From positions 1-64,000 of the forward strand of contig NZ_QJSU01000007.1 of NCBI RefSeq assembly GCF_003217155.1: a DNA stretch of 64,000 nt. Reading direction: 5' to 3'. The notes beneath the pieces were generated by a model. That model did not search any database, was not told the origin of the DNA, and saw nothing but the letters and a program-made list of their open reading frames with translations. The translations under genes were made by a program, and so were the position numbers. This document shows, one piece after another, positions 27,444-37,095 of the stretch; the stretch's first letter is position 1; the number at the start of each line of letters is the position of its first letter. Source of the DNA: Psychrobacter fozii (lineage in GTDB: Bacteria > Pseudomonadota > Gammaproteobacteria > Pseudomonadales > Moraxellaceae).

Positions 27444-28376
27444 ATGAATCCATTAATACCCTCTGCTAAAACAATCCAAATCTATCTACCAAAAGGCAAT
27501 CCTCGTGGGTTGCGCTTGGCAGAGATGACTACGCGTACCGTGCGTCTTATTGAGATTCCACGCATTCACATTGATGACTTTTTTGCGATGCCCGATGCTA
27601 ATCAAGTGGGCTTGTATTTCTTAATTGGTGAAACAGAAAGTACAGAAAAACCTTTGCTTTATGTTGGGCAAACTGGTGACCTTAAAAGGCGTCTCAATCA
27701 ACATGATGATAAGGATTTTTGGACACGGGCTTTTGTCATGCTATCGACCAACAATTCAATGACTCAAACTCATGCACTGTATATGGAGCATAAAGCTATC
27801 GCCACTGCACTGGACGTTGGGCGCTATGAGCTAAAAAACGGTAATAGTGGTAATAAGCCGCATACACCCGACCCATTAAAAGCTGACTGCGAAGAGTTAT
27901 TTCACACCCTTGATGTTTTGCTATCAACCTTGGGGCAACCTATTTTTGAATCTTTAGCTATTCATGATAGCTTTAATCGTAATCAAACTGATAAACATAA
28001 AACAATTACATCTACTAAAGCCGTAAAAGAAACTGAAGCCTTTCTAATCAAACCCACGCCAGTATTATTTTACTACAAGGTAAAAGATGGAGATGCACAA
28101 GGCTATTATGATGACGACGGCTTTGTAATATTGGCAGGATCATTAATACGAAAAGCACAAACGCCTTCAGCCCCACCATTTGTAACTAAAATGAAAGAAA
28201 GTCTGATCATTAATGGGAAATTAATAGCAATAAATGACAAAAGCTATAAGCTCACTAAAAACCAACTTTTCAAAACACCTAGTGGAGCTAGTACTCTAGT
28301 ATCAGGACGTTCAACGAACGGATGGATTGAATGGAAAAATGAATCGGGTCAAACTTTAGACAGTGTTTATCGTTAA
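27444..28376 (+). CDS. GIY-YIG nuclease-domain protein with DUF4357
   Basis: A 310-residue protein. The N-terminal GIY-YIG fold shows GLY (56-58), YVG (73-75), a basic KRRL (81-84) and a Glu at 115 in YMEHK, in line with catalytic positions. The C-terminal region (about 215-305) matches DUF4357, with GYYDDDGFVILAGS and TPSGASTLVSGRSTNGWIEW. This architecture is found in uncharacterised proteins, some next to restriction-modification or defence genes; here the neighbours are ylqF and mutY. The second half is more AT-rich than its surroundings. Nuclease activity is plausible but unproven. Confidence 0.82.
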   Translation: MNPLIPSAKTIQIYLPKGNPRGLRLAEMTTRTVRLIEIPRIHIDDFFAMPDANQVGLYFLIGETESTEKPLLYVGQTGDLKRRLNQHDDKDFWTRAFVMLSTNNSMTQTHALYMEHKAIATALDVGRYELKNGNSGNKPHTPDPLKADCEELFHTLDVLLSTLGQPIFESLAIHDSFNRNQTDKHKTITSTKAVKETEAFLIKPTPVLFYYKVKDGDAQGYYDDDGFVILAGSLIRKAQTPSAPPFVTKMKESLIINGKLIAINDKSYKLTKNQLFKTPSGASTLVSGRSTNGWIEWKNESGQTLDSVYR

Positions 28377-28499
28377 TTATAATAATCCATTGCAGCCAAT
28401 AGCTTTTACACTCTTTATTTATAGCTCTTCAAGCCTTATATACTAATGAGCAATTTCGATTGCTCACCTTCTCCTTTACCAATTTTGATATCACTGCCT

Positions 28500-29777
28500 A
28501 TGACTCAGCTTACCGCCAATTCAGACCCCACCTTATCAAACAACACAACTAGCCACTCCCCCACATCCCTAAACTCCTTCGCCCCACGCCTACTTAATTG
28601 GTTTGCCGAAAATGGTCGCCATGACTTACCTTGGCAACAGCACCAAACTGATACACCCAATCCTTATATTGTTTGGTTATCCGAAGTCATGCTCCAGCAA
28701 ACGCAAGTAACTACTGTGCTGCCCTACTTTGCGCGTTTTATGGCATCTTTTCCGACCGTGCAGGATTTGGCCGCAGCAGAATGGGATACCGTGGCAGAGC
28801 ATTGGGCAGGGCTTGGCTACTATGCGCGTGCGCGTAATCTGCATAAAGGTGCCAAGCAGTTGGTTGAAGTCATCGATGAAACAGGTAACTTTCCGCAGAC
28901 GCTCGCAGGATGGGAAGCGATTTCGGGTATTGGACCATCGACCGCTGGCGCTATTATGGCAATGGGCTTACACCATTACGGTGTCATCTGTGATGGTAAC
29001 GTCAAACGAGTCATCACGCGTTGGGCAGCGATTGATGGTGATATTACCAAGTCCGCCACGACCAAAGAACTGTGGGCATTAGCAGAGCGATTAACACCAA
29101 CTAAGAATTCAGGGTTGTTTGCGCAAGCGATAATGGATATGGGCGCGACATTATGTACCCGTAGCAAGCCTGCCTGTCTATTATGTCCATTAAAGGAGGA
29201 CTGCCTAGCACACTCGCAAGGTCGCGAGACTGATTATCCAGTCAAGGCAAAAAAACAGCCCAAACCAAGTAAGTTCAGTAATGCGTTATTAGTTAAAGAT
29301 GCAAGTGGCAATATTTTATGGTTACAGCGTCCTGATAACGGCATTTGGGGTGGACTGTGGAGCTTACCTTTGCAGTTCATAGAAAAAATTGAGGGTAAAG
29401 CGAATGGCAGCACTGAGAAAAAAATAGATGCTAGCGATAATAAACCATCAGATGTGCCACATGACGTACGCAGCAATGAAAAAGTATATGAGGCAGAATT
29501 TACCACTGCTGAGCAGATTATCAATGAGTGGCTGATAAAGAATAAATTAGTAGCAGTGCCTATCAGCAAAACCTTATTAGATGAAGCGCCTATTAAGCAC
29601 TCATTAACACATTTTCATTGGTATCTGACGCCGCAATCAGTAAACCTAAATACTAAGCAAACCGCCAAAATAACCAAAGCATTAAAAGCTGCCGACATTA
29701 ATATTAACTGGTTGAACGCTGATGATGCTCAGGCAACGCTTGGATTACCACGAGCGATGGTTAAGATTTTAGAGTAA
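28500..29777 (+). CDS. mutY: Adenine DNA glycosylase MutY
   Basis: This base-excision repair enzyme removes adenine mispaired with 8-oxoguanine. The catalytic Glu lies in EVMLQQTQV, and the helix-hairpin-helix in ISGIGPSTAGAIMAMG. The catalytic Asp is in ICDGNVKRV. The Fe-S ligands follow the exact C-x6-C-x2-C-x5-C pattern (CTRSKPACLLCPLKEDC). A C-terminal NUDIX-like 8-oxoG recognition domain (WGGLWSLPL, then HFHWYL) completes it. Start is uncertain: an in-frame ATG at 28446 would add 18 residues, and neither has a clear ribosome-binding site. The protein is longer than E. coli MutY because of a polar N-terminus and an insertion in the C-terminal domain. Confidence 0.93.
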   Translation: MTQLTANSDPTLSNNTTSHSPTSLNSFAPRLLNWFAENGRHDLPWQQHQTDTPNPYIVWLSEVMLQQTQVTTVLPYFARFMASFPTVQDLAAAEWDTVAEHWAGLGYYARARNLHKGAKQLVEVIDETGNFPQTLAGWEAISGIGPSTAGAIMAMGLHHYGVICDGNVKRVITRWAAIDGDITKSATTKELWALAERLTPTKNSGLFAQAIMDMGATLCTRSKPACLLCPLKEDCLAHSQGRETDYPVKAKKQPKPSKFSNALLVKDASGNILWLQRPDNGIWGGLWSLPLQFIEKIEGKANGSTEKKIDASDNKPSDVPHDVRSNEKVYEAEFTTAEQIINEWLIKNKLVAVPISKTLLDEAPIKHSLTHFHWYLTPQSVNLNTKQTAKITKALKAADININWLNADDAQATLGLPRAMVKILE

Positions 29778-29845
29778 TCTTATAAGCTATATCTCCACAC
29801 CAATCGTGCTCAAACCAGCTGATTAAACAACCATCTTGTATGCCA

Positions 29846-29887
29846 TAAAAAAAGCGACTCACCATTGATAGTGAATCGCTTTTTTTA
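29846..29887. terminator. Bidirectional terminator between mutY and tesB
   Basis: AAAAAAAGCGA and TCGCTTTTTTT surround an inner TCAC/GTGA pair. A- and T-tracts on both sides fit the convergent genes. Confidence 0.9.
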
Positions 29888-29911
29888 TGATTATAACTCA
29901 GATATCGCAGG

Positions 29912-30814
29912 CTAAGACTTTGGCACACGCAAACGCATCAGGCCTTCTTGCTGCACCGTGGCAACCAGCTTACCATCTTGCCAAAACTGTCCGTGGTTTA
30001 GCCCTTTCGCATTGGATGTCGTGTCACTCCACATGTCGTACAGCATCCATTCGTTCAAATCAAAATCGCGATGAAAATGCATTGAATGATCGATGCTCGC
30101 CGCTTGTAGACCGCTGGTCATAAAGCTGACGCCATGCGACATGAGTCCAGTACCCACTAAGTAAAAATCAGAAGAGAACGCCAATAATGCCTGCTGAATC
30201 GCCACCGGTTGATTGCCCAACTCGCGGATACGTAGCCAGTTCGCCTGCTTAGGCTTCATGGGTTCTGGGCTGATCGGGTTACGTGGTTTGACCGGTTTGA
30301 TCTCCACATGACGGCGACGCATAAACCTTGATTTTAAGGCTTCTGGTACTTTGCCCACATTTTCTTCTTTTAAATCTTGTTCGGTCAGCAGATCTTCTGG
30401 TGGCGGATAGACCGGCATATCTTCTTGATACTCAAGCCCCTCCTCCATCGGTGAAAACGACGCAATCATCGAAAATATCACTTGTTCAACAGGTGGCTTC
30501 CCACGTACTTCTTTGTACTGAATCGCCGTCACTTCACGTGCAGACAGACTACGACCATCGCGCAATCGACGCACTTGGTATATGACAGGCTGGTTGATAT
30601 CGCCGCCGCGCAAAAAATACCCATGCAATGAGTGACAAGGCTTGTCTTGTTCGAGCGTATGCGCTGCCGCCATGATGGCTTGTGCCAGTACTTGCCCACC
30701 AAAAATACGACTGCCCACATAGTCATGGCTTTTACCCTCAAAGACATCGGGGGTAACTTCGATAAGTGCCACAGTAGCCAGTAACTCATCAATCAGTTGC
30801 AAATAATCGGGCAT
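29912..30814 (-). CDS. tesB: Acyl-CoA thioesterase II
   Basis: A cytosolic double-hotdog thioesterase of about 300 residues that hydrolyses medium- and long-chain acyl-CoA. The signature GSRIFGGQVLAQA, the segment HSLHGYFLRGGD and the late SIDHSMHFHRDF with LYDMWSD are typical; the Asp in SIDHSM corresponds to the TesB catalytic Asp. AAGGAA upstream of the ATG at 30814 supports MPDYLQLID as the start, rather than an ATG 15 codons earlier. It has its own short spacer upstream and a terminator downstream. Confidence 0.93.
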   Translation of the reverse strand: MPDYLQLIDELLATVALIEVTPDVFEGKSHDYVGSRIFGGQVLAQAIMAAAHTLEQDKPCHSLHGYFLRGGDINQPVIYQVRRLRDGRSLSAREVTAIQYKEVRGKPPVEQVIFSMIASFSPMEEGLEYQEDMPVYPPPEDLLTEQDLKEENVGKVPEALKSRFMRRRHVEIKPVKPRNPISPEPMKPKQANWLRIRELGNQPVAIQQALLAFSSDFYLVGTGLMSHGVSFMTSGLQAASIDHSMHFHRDFDLNEWMLYDMWSDTTSNAKGLNHGQFWQDGKLVATVQQEGLMRLRVPKS

Positions 30815-31092
30815 GACAATATGTTTCCTTATTTTCATCAAAAACGCACAGCACCTCACGATATCAATAGGCTATATCGACAGGTCCTTTGTATTTGTAC
30901 TTGAAGTTAAAATAATATGAAATCACTTGCTGAATGTAAACAAGAGAAATTTTAGAACGAAAATACGGCCATAGCAGCACTAGTATTTATTATAAATAGA
31001 AAGCGATAAACATCTTACCCAATATCAGTGGCTTTGGCTAGCGACTGACAGCCCACTCGCGAGTATCCATTCGTTTATTCAACTCAAACAGT

Positions 31093-31130
31093 AAGAACGA
31101 GGCACGTTATAACGCCTCGTTCTTTGTGTT
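31093..31130 (-). terminator. Hairpin downstream of rapA
   Basis: AAGAACGAGGC (31093-31103) and GCCTCGTTCTT (31114-31124) form a perfect 11-bp stem. The minus-strand T-tract is poor, so it may be a weak or partly Rho-assisted terminator. Confidence 0.6.
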
Positions 31131-31140
31131 TATTTTAAAA

Positions 31141-34029
31141 TTATGGCTTCACAGCTACTAGCACACGGATAGAATCAGGTACTAATGACAAGTTGCTTAG
31201 TGCTTGCTCGCCTTGCGCTTTTAGCTGCTCTAAACGCTCAATCTCTGCAGGGCGCACGTTAGGGTTGATGGTTTGTAGATGTTGTAGGCGTTTGATTTCA
31301 CGTGACCACTGCTGGCTAAAGCGCGCGCTTGCTTGCTCACCAATCTCAGCCAGCTGCTGACGGGCAATATCCTCAGCTTCATAATAACGCTGCTCAATCA
31401 CATCACCACGTACTTTAATTACTTGGCGTGCACGGTTTTTATCCAAACGCTCAATGTGCGGCATAATCATCTCAGCGCTGATACGTGCTGATAAATCACT
31501 ACCCTGCTCACTGATAAAGACACGGATATTTTGCGTGGTCAATGTCGCTGGTAAATTCAGCAGTTTTGGTGCTATCGCTTCTACACGGAAATTCACTTCT
31601 AGTAATACCATACCTTGCGGTACAGCAGCGCTTTTCAGCATCGCAACTGTCGTATTACCAAAGGTACTGGTACTCGCCAGCTCATAGATAGCACGCATCA
31701 ATGGATGCTCATGAGTGATAAATTCGATATCTTCACGCTGTAGCGCTTGATCACGCTCGAATGTCAACGTCATACCGTCTTCGTCACCAAGTGGCAAGCC
31801 ATCGATATAGTCACTAATTTCAGTGCTATCAATCGGTGCGATAACCCATGAGCCATCACGCTGAATATTATGATCAATATTGGCCGAAGCAAAGAAACGC
31901 TCAATGAACTGTGGCAATAGGTTGTGACTATCAAAGTCACGCATGGCGTCAGCAATACGCCCAGCGACACGTGGACGGCACGAGTTATATTCTAGCAGAC
32001 GATCGCGACCAGCTTGTAGCTGTGCTTCTAATCCCAATCGTGTCTGTAGCGCTTCGTCGATGATACCTTGTAAGATATGACGATTATCAGCCGTATCTGC
32101 ACCTTCAAGCATTGGCTTCAGAACTTGAATATATTGCTCTTGCACGCTCTGTGCTGTTGGTGAAATCTGATTAAACATATTCAGTGCGTTGTGATACCAC
32201 TGGTAAAGACGCTCTTGCGCCGTACCCTGTACATAAGGCACATGCAACATGATTTGTTGCGTCTGACCAATACGATCTAGGCGACCAATACGCTGCTCCA
32301 AAGTATCTGGATTCGCAGGCAAATCCCACAGGATCAACTGACTAGCAAACTGGAAGTTACGGCCTTCTGAGCCAATCTCTGAGCACAATAATATCTGCGC
32401 GCCTTCGCTGTCTGCGAAGAATGCGGCTGCTTGGTCACGCTCAAGCAATGTCATCTGCTCGGTAAAGATAGCTGTCTTAATGCCTGCATGCAGACGCAAT
32501 ACGGCTTCCAAACTCTCTACCGTCGCGCCACTACGGGCAATCAACAGTACTTTTTGATGTTTCAGTTCGCCGCGCAGGATATCAACCAACCAAGACACAC
32601 GTGGATCATCTTCTAGCCAGCCGCCATCAGGTTGATTCTCTTCGCCCCATAGCTGCTCACGCAATTTACCCGTGGTTTGATAGCTGTTTACCCATGCATC
32701 AGGTAATGGCAGTGGATAAGGCTGGCTACTACGACCATAAAACCCTTTAACACTCTCACGGGTATTACGGAATAAAATACGCCCAGTACCATGACGATCT
32801 AACAGCTCGTTAAGCGCATAGGTACGCAGTTTTTCGTCGTCATTAATCCCTGCCAACTCATCGGCACCGAGCGTAAGCAAGCTACTCAAAGCAGCGATTT
32901 GTCCGTCACTCAATGGCTTGTCTTCTATCAGTACACCAGCGACCGATGCCGTCTCAGCAAAAGCGGCTTGACCATCGATAAACTCATCTAAATCATCGAA
33001 ACGATCTGGATCAAGCAAGCGCAAACGCGCAAAGTGACTTTGTGCACCAAGCTGCTCAGGTGTCGCCGTCAATAGCATGACGCCTGCCGTCTCTTCTGCA
33101 AAGTCGGCAATCAAGTCATATTTATCGTTGCCGCCTTGTGCCTCATCCCAATGCAAATGATGCGCCTCATCGACGACCAATAAATCAAACCCTGCATCCA
33201 TCGCTTGGTCATACAAGTCAGGATGGTCAAGCAATAGATCCATACCAGCGATGATGCACTGCTCGGTCGCAAAGACGTTCTGCTCAGGATCATGCTCTTT
33301 AATCGCTGCCGTACGTACCAAGTCAAACAAAGCAAAATTTAGATTAAAACGGCGGCGCAGCTCAATCATCCACTGGTATTGCAGACTGTCTGGCACCAAA
33401 ATTAGCACGCGCTCAGCCTTGCCAGTCAATAGCTGCTGATGAATAATCAAGCCAGCTTCAATAGTTTTACCCAGTCCAACTTCGTCAGCGAGTAGGACAC
33501 GCGGTGCAATACGTTTACCAACTTCATGAGCGATATAGAGCTGATGCTCAATGATATCGACACGCGCACCCATCAGGCCTTTGAGTGGATGACCAGCCAG
33601 CGCTGATTGCATACGCAAGATATCTTGACGCAGCTCATACCAATCACCACGTTCAATGCGGCCAGCGAGCAGGCGCTCAAGCGGCTTAGCAAGCGTGATG
33701 TTGGCAGCGAGACGAGTCTCCATGATGCCGCGCTCGTGTTCATCGACACTATATTTGAGCACGCCCATCACTTCATCGACAGCATTGACCGTATAGCATT
33801 TGCCGTCTTGGTCATAGATGCTGTCACCAGCTTTGAACACTACGCGCGATAATGGCGCAGAGTTTTTGGCATAGACGCGCGTCTCTTCGCTTTGCGGGAA
33901 TAAGATATGCACACATCGGTCGTCAACATCGATGACCACACCCAAGCCAAGCTCAGACTCCGTATCAGATAAATAACGTTGACCAACGGCGAATTCAGTA
34001 CTGTGCAATGAAGCGATAGAGATAGTCAT
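31141..34029 (-). CDS. rapA: RNA polymerase-associated ATPase RapA (HepA)
   Basis: A SWI/SNF-type ATPase of about 962 residues that binds RNA polymerase and promotes its recycling. The N-terminal Tudor-like region starts after VGQRYLSDTESELGLG. The helicase core shows Walker A LADEVGLGKTIEAG, DEAHH, LLTATPEQ and the C-terminal SEIGSEGRNFQFAS and EQRIGRLDRIGQ. The length matches E. coli RapA (968) if the ATG at 34029 is used. An upstream in-frame ATG at 34173 would add an unlikely Cys/Phe-rich 48 residues. It is unlinked to other transcription genes here. Confidence 0.94.
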   Translation of the reverse strand: MTISIASLHSTEFAVGQRYLSDTESELGLGVVIDVDDRCVHILFPQSEETRVYAKNSAPLSRVVFKAGDSIYDQDGKCYTVNAVDEVMGVLKYSVDEHERGIMETRLAANITLAKPLERLLAGRIERGDWYELRQDILRMQSALAGHPLKGLMGARVDIIEHQLYIAHEVGKRIAPRVLLADEVGLGKTIEAGLIIHQQLLTGKAERVLILVPDSLQYQWMIELRRRFNLNFALFDLVRTAAIKEHDPEQNVFATEQCIIAGMDLLLDHPDLYDQAMDAGFDLLVVDEAHHLHWDEAQGGNDKYDLIADFAEETAGVMLLTATPEQLGAQSHFARLRLLDPDRFDDLDEFIDGQAAFAETASVAGVLIEDKPLSDGQIAALSSLLTLGADELAGINDDEKLRTYALNELLDRHGTGRILFRNTRESVKGFYGRSSQPYPLPLPDAWVNSYQTTGKLREQLWGEENQPDGGWLEDDPRVSWLVDILRGELKHQKVLLIARSGATVESLEAVLRLHAGIKTAIFTEQMTLLERDQAAAFFADSEGAQILLCSEIGSEGRNFQFASQLILWDLPANPDTLEQRIGRLDRIGQTQQIMLHVPYVQGTAQERLYQWYHNALNMFNQISPTAQSVQEQYIQVLKPMLEGADTADNRHILQGIIDEALQTRLGLEAQLQAGRDRLLEYNSCRPRVAGRIADAMRDFDSHNLLPQFIERFFASANIDHNIQRDGSWVIAPIDSTEISDYIDGLPLGDEDGMTLTFERDQALQREDIEFITHEHPLMRAIYELASTSTFGNTTVAMLKSAAVPQGMVLLEVNFRVEAIAPKLLNLPATLTTQNIRVFISEQGSDLSARISAEMIMPHIERLDKNRARQVIKVRGDVIEQRYYEAEDIARQQLAEIGEQASARFSQQWSREIKRLQHLQTINPNVRPAEIERLEQLKAQGEQALSNLSLVPDSIRVLVAVKP

Positions 34030-34674
34030 AGGGCGATGTCTTTTGTACTCAGGTAGTAAGAAATTAGATAGATAGCTTAGAAAACAGCAATGGCGGCTAA
34101 CAAACGCTAAATAAGGTTGTTCACACCGTAAAATGTCAAAAAAACATAAACGAAGTGCCACAACATTAATCAAGCCAGCAGTTTAGCCGACCATTATATA
34201 ACGTTAGCGGATAGATGAGTGCGTTAAGTTGACTTTTCAAGAGCAGATTCATGCAAGATTATGTCAATGCTAAGCATAAGTTGGTCATATAAAACAATAA
34301 GATAACGACTCGCAAGTATATAAAAAACATTTACATCATAAAATTGTTTCTATACTGTTACTTTATGAAAATAGATGTCTTTTTTGTTACGTTGATTATT
34401 CATATTTATTATTAACAAAAATATCTAGTGGCCTAATATCTAAAACTAGTTTTGTTCAAAACTGTACGAATATCACTGCTTTTATAGACACTTAACTTTT
34501 AGATAAACATAACAGTTAAGCCTTAAAGCTATTCGCTTGACCTTTTCTTTTAGCCCATTCGACATTTGATATTCAGATTGAGGACACGCTTTAATAATCA
34601 CAGCTCTTTTTCTACCCAAAAATACTGCTGATGGTATTTTTCGTACTTTATATAATTCAAGGATGAATACATTT
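34030..34674. other. Divergent spacer between rapA and histidine kinase genes
   Basis: Very AT-rich, 645 bases without a supported gene. It must hold promoters for both directions. The segment 34540-34589 resembles the right end of the MITE at 18565-18740 and is annotated separately. Confidence 0.45.
34540..34589. repeat. Possible degenerate end of a MITE-related element
   Basis: It contains TTTTAGCCCATT (34549-34560) and, 17 bases on, ATTGAGGACACGC (34577-34589). The MITE at 18565-18740 has TTTTAACCCATT and ATTGAGGACACGC with an 18-base gap. The CCCTAG end and any left end are missing, so it would be a remnant or a solo end. Confidence 0.35.
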
Positions 34675-36984
34675 ATGAGTGCCTCCAAAAAAGTTGGCTT
34701 GCTCAACCAAGTCAGTACCCAAGTGACCGTTATTTTGTTTCTTGCTTTTGCCGTTGTTCTTGCCGTTGTCGTCTATATTGTCGAAAAAGAAGGTTATGAA
34801 AAAATTCGACTTGAGTCCGGAAAGTTAGTGGCTCAACGAGGTAATACGGCAGTCAATAGTATCTCCTCAGATGTCAATCGCGTGATGCGTAGTGCGTTGC
34901 AGCTACAGCAAAGTGCCCAGACACTACCACTACAAGAAAATATTTTGCAAGCCAGTACTGCCAATGCTTTTGATAAGCGAGACTATAGCTTGCTAGGCAG
35001 TGGTGGCATTTGGCCTGATATTGGTGCGCTTGGTGATGGTGCAGCTACTCATCCATTTTTGATGGTACGCCAAGATGGTGATTACCGAGCCATATTAACC
35101 GATCCAAATCCTGCTAATCCTTACTATAAACAAGACTGGTTTAATAAGGTAAGAGCCCTCAATCCTGACGGTTGTATTTGGGCTGATGTGAGCCCCACTC
35201 AGACCAAAGGCGAGCTTGCCATGAGCTGCGGCGTGGCCATCGATCGTGACAATCAGTTTTGGGGTGTGAGCACAGTCAACTTTACACTCAATCAATTACA
35301 AGAAAACATCGTCAACCTGAGTGAAAGCTCAGGTTCAGGCTATATTCTATTGCTTGATAATAGTAATAAGGTCATCGCCTCATCCAACCCCGAAAGCCTA
35401 AACTATATCGATGAAGACACTGGTACACCGCTTGATATTAAACAAGTGATTGATTCAGACCCTGCTTGGCAACCTATCTTAGATTTTTTAGATACTCAGC
35501 ATAGCGATATCATCAAACAAGTTGCGGCGAAAATCTCTCCAGAAGCCCAGCAAATCATTGCAACACTTAATAAAACAGAGTCAACTGCTGTTAGTAGCTC
35601 TGAGCTTATCAATTATGCAGCTTATGTGAATGCCAGTGAAAACCATCAAAGTACGATGGACAGTCGCCTATTGCAGAATTTCGAGTTGACCAATGACAAC
35701 TATTATAATGGTAGTCAGGCGTATGTTTTCCAGATTCCTGAAACCTACTGGAAACTCATCGTGGTACAGCCTGACTCTGCCGTCAATGCCATTGCAGATA
35801 ACTTAAGCAAAAACCTGATCAGATCAATTATGTTAGCGCTACTTATCACCGTTGTGCTGATCTATTTCATGCTGACATTCTTGGCATTTAAACCATTGAA
35901 AGAAACCACAGACAAAATCTCTCTCGCTGAAAAACTGATTGATGATAAGCAATACAATAAGCTCAGCGAGGTCAAATTTGCGGGTGGACGTAATGAGATT
36001 GGTCTAGTTAACCACTCTATTAATGAGCTACTCCATCGTATTCAGTCCAATGAAGGTAAGCTTGCCAATATCAATCAACAGCTAGAGGTAAAAGTCGAAG
36101 AACGCACTGCTGAGTTGCAAGACACCTTAAAAGAGCTAAAGAACTCACAATTGCAATTGATACGTTCTGAAAAAATGGCCACGCTCGGTCAGATGGTCGC
36201 AGGCGTTGCTCATGAAGTAAACACACCTTTATCCTATGTGCAGAACAACCTCGAAATCATCGGACAATTGACAGCACAATATGAAGATTTGATTACTTTG
36301 GTGCAAGGGTTGAAGTCACTTAATACTAATGAAGCAGTGCCTACCACTGAAATCGAGAAATTATTGGCAGATATCGTTCGTGCCTCTGATGAAATCGAAG
36401 AAGATGACTTATCAGATGAGCTCAAAGAGCTGATCAAAGACTCCCTATTTGGGGTAGAACAGATTACCGAAATGGTACTCAATTTGCGTAATTTTGCACG
36501 TCTTGATGAGTCAAAAGTCAAAACGATCGATGTTCGCGAATGTATAGAATCCTCGCTAAAAATCGCTGGTAATTCTATTAGACATCAAGATATTGTCACC
36601 AACTTTGGCCCAACGCCTGAAATCAAATGCTCACCATCGCAAATCAATCAGGTGCTGGTCAACCTATTGAACAATGCCTCGCAAGCAATGGACGGCAATC
36701 CTGATGACAAAATCGAAGTGCGTACCTACGCTGATGATATCAATGTTTATATTGAGGTCAGCGATAACGGTAAAGGCATGAGCCAGTCCGTATTGGATCA
36801 AATCTTTGAGCCGTTCTTTACCACAAAAGCAGCCGGTGAAGGTACTGGCCTCGGCATGGCTATCAGTCAGCAAATTATGGAACAACATAATGGTGCGATT
36901 CAAGCCACATCAACCGAAGGCGTTGGCACGGTGTTTACCCTAACCTTACCCATCGATAATAATTTAACAGAACAAAATATGTAA
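34675..36984 (+). CDS. Membrane sensor histidine kinase with Cache-like sensor
   Basis: A protein of about 769 residues. One transmembrane helix (about 15-36) and a large periplasmic sensor region (about 37-378, Cache-like by layout and by its YYKQDWFNKV segment) come first. A second helix (about 380-402), a HAMP-like stretch and a coiled coil lead to the kinase core. The phosphoacceptor is His513 in GVAHEVNTPLSY. The N box NLLNNASQAMDG, G1 DNGKGM and G2 GTGLGMAIS are intact. ATG at 34675 is favoured by an AAGG about 12 bases upstream; an ATG at 34663 is possible. The double-receiver gene 111 bases downstream is the likely partner. The signal is unknown. Confidence 0.9.
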   Translation: MSASKKVGLLNQVSTQVTVILFLAFAVVLAVVVYIVEKEGYEKIRLESGKLVAQRGNTAVNSISSDVNRVMRSALQLQQSAQTLPLQENILQASTANAFDKRDYSLLGSGGIWPDIGALGDGAATHPFLMVRQDGDYRAILTDPNPANPYYKQDWFNKVRALNPDGCIWADVSPTQTKGELAMSCGVAIDRDNQFWGVSTVNFTLNQLQENIVNLSESSGSGYILLLDNSNKVIASSNPESLNYIDEDTGTPLDIKQVIDSDPAWQPILDFLDTQHSDIIKQVAAKISPEAQQIIATLNKTESTAVSSSELINYAAYVNASENHQSTMDSRLLQNFELTNDNYYNGSQAYVFQIPETYWKLIVVQPDSAVNAIADNLSKNLIRSIMLALLITVVLIYFMLTFLAFKPLKETTDKISLAEKLIDDKQYNKLSEVKFAGGRNEIGLVNHSINELLHRIQSNEGKLANINQQLEVKVEERTAELQDTLKELKNSQLQLIRSEKMATLGQMVAGVAHEVNTPLSYVQNNLEIIGQLTAQYEDLITLVQGLKSLNTNEAVPTTEIEKLLADIVRASDEIEEDDLSDELKELIKDSLFGVEQITEMVLNLRNFARLDESKVKTIDVRECIESSLKIAGNSIRHQDIVTNFGPTPEIKCSPSQINQVLVNLLNNASQAMDGNPDDKIEVRTYADDINVYIEVSDNGKGMSQSVLDQIFEPFFTTKAAGEGTGLGMAISQQIMEQHNGAIQATSTEGVGTVFTLTLPIDNNLTEQNM

Positions 36985-37095
36985 GCATAAGCGAAGCGTT
37001 AATTATATTGTCAGTGCAGCGCATAACAGAGCTGCACTGATAAAAGGAACAATACCTATAATTTAGCCCCTACTATTCATCGTAAGGATACGAAC

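Noticed and set aside
34482..34706. Minus-strand ORF of 74 codons upstream of the histidine kinase
   Set aside because: It overlaps the kinase start on the opposite strand, has no family resemblance or ribosome-binding site, and covers the MITE-like remnant.
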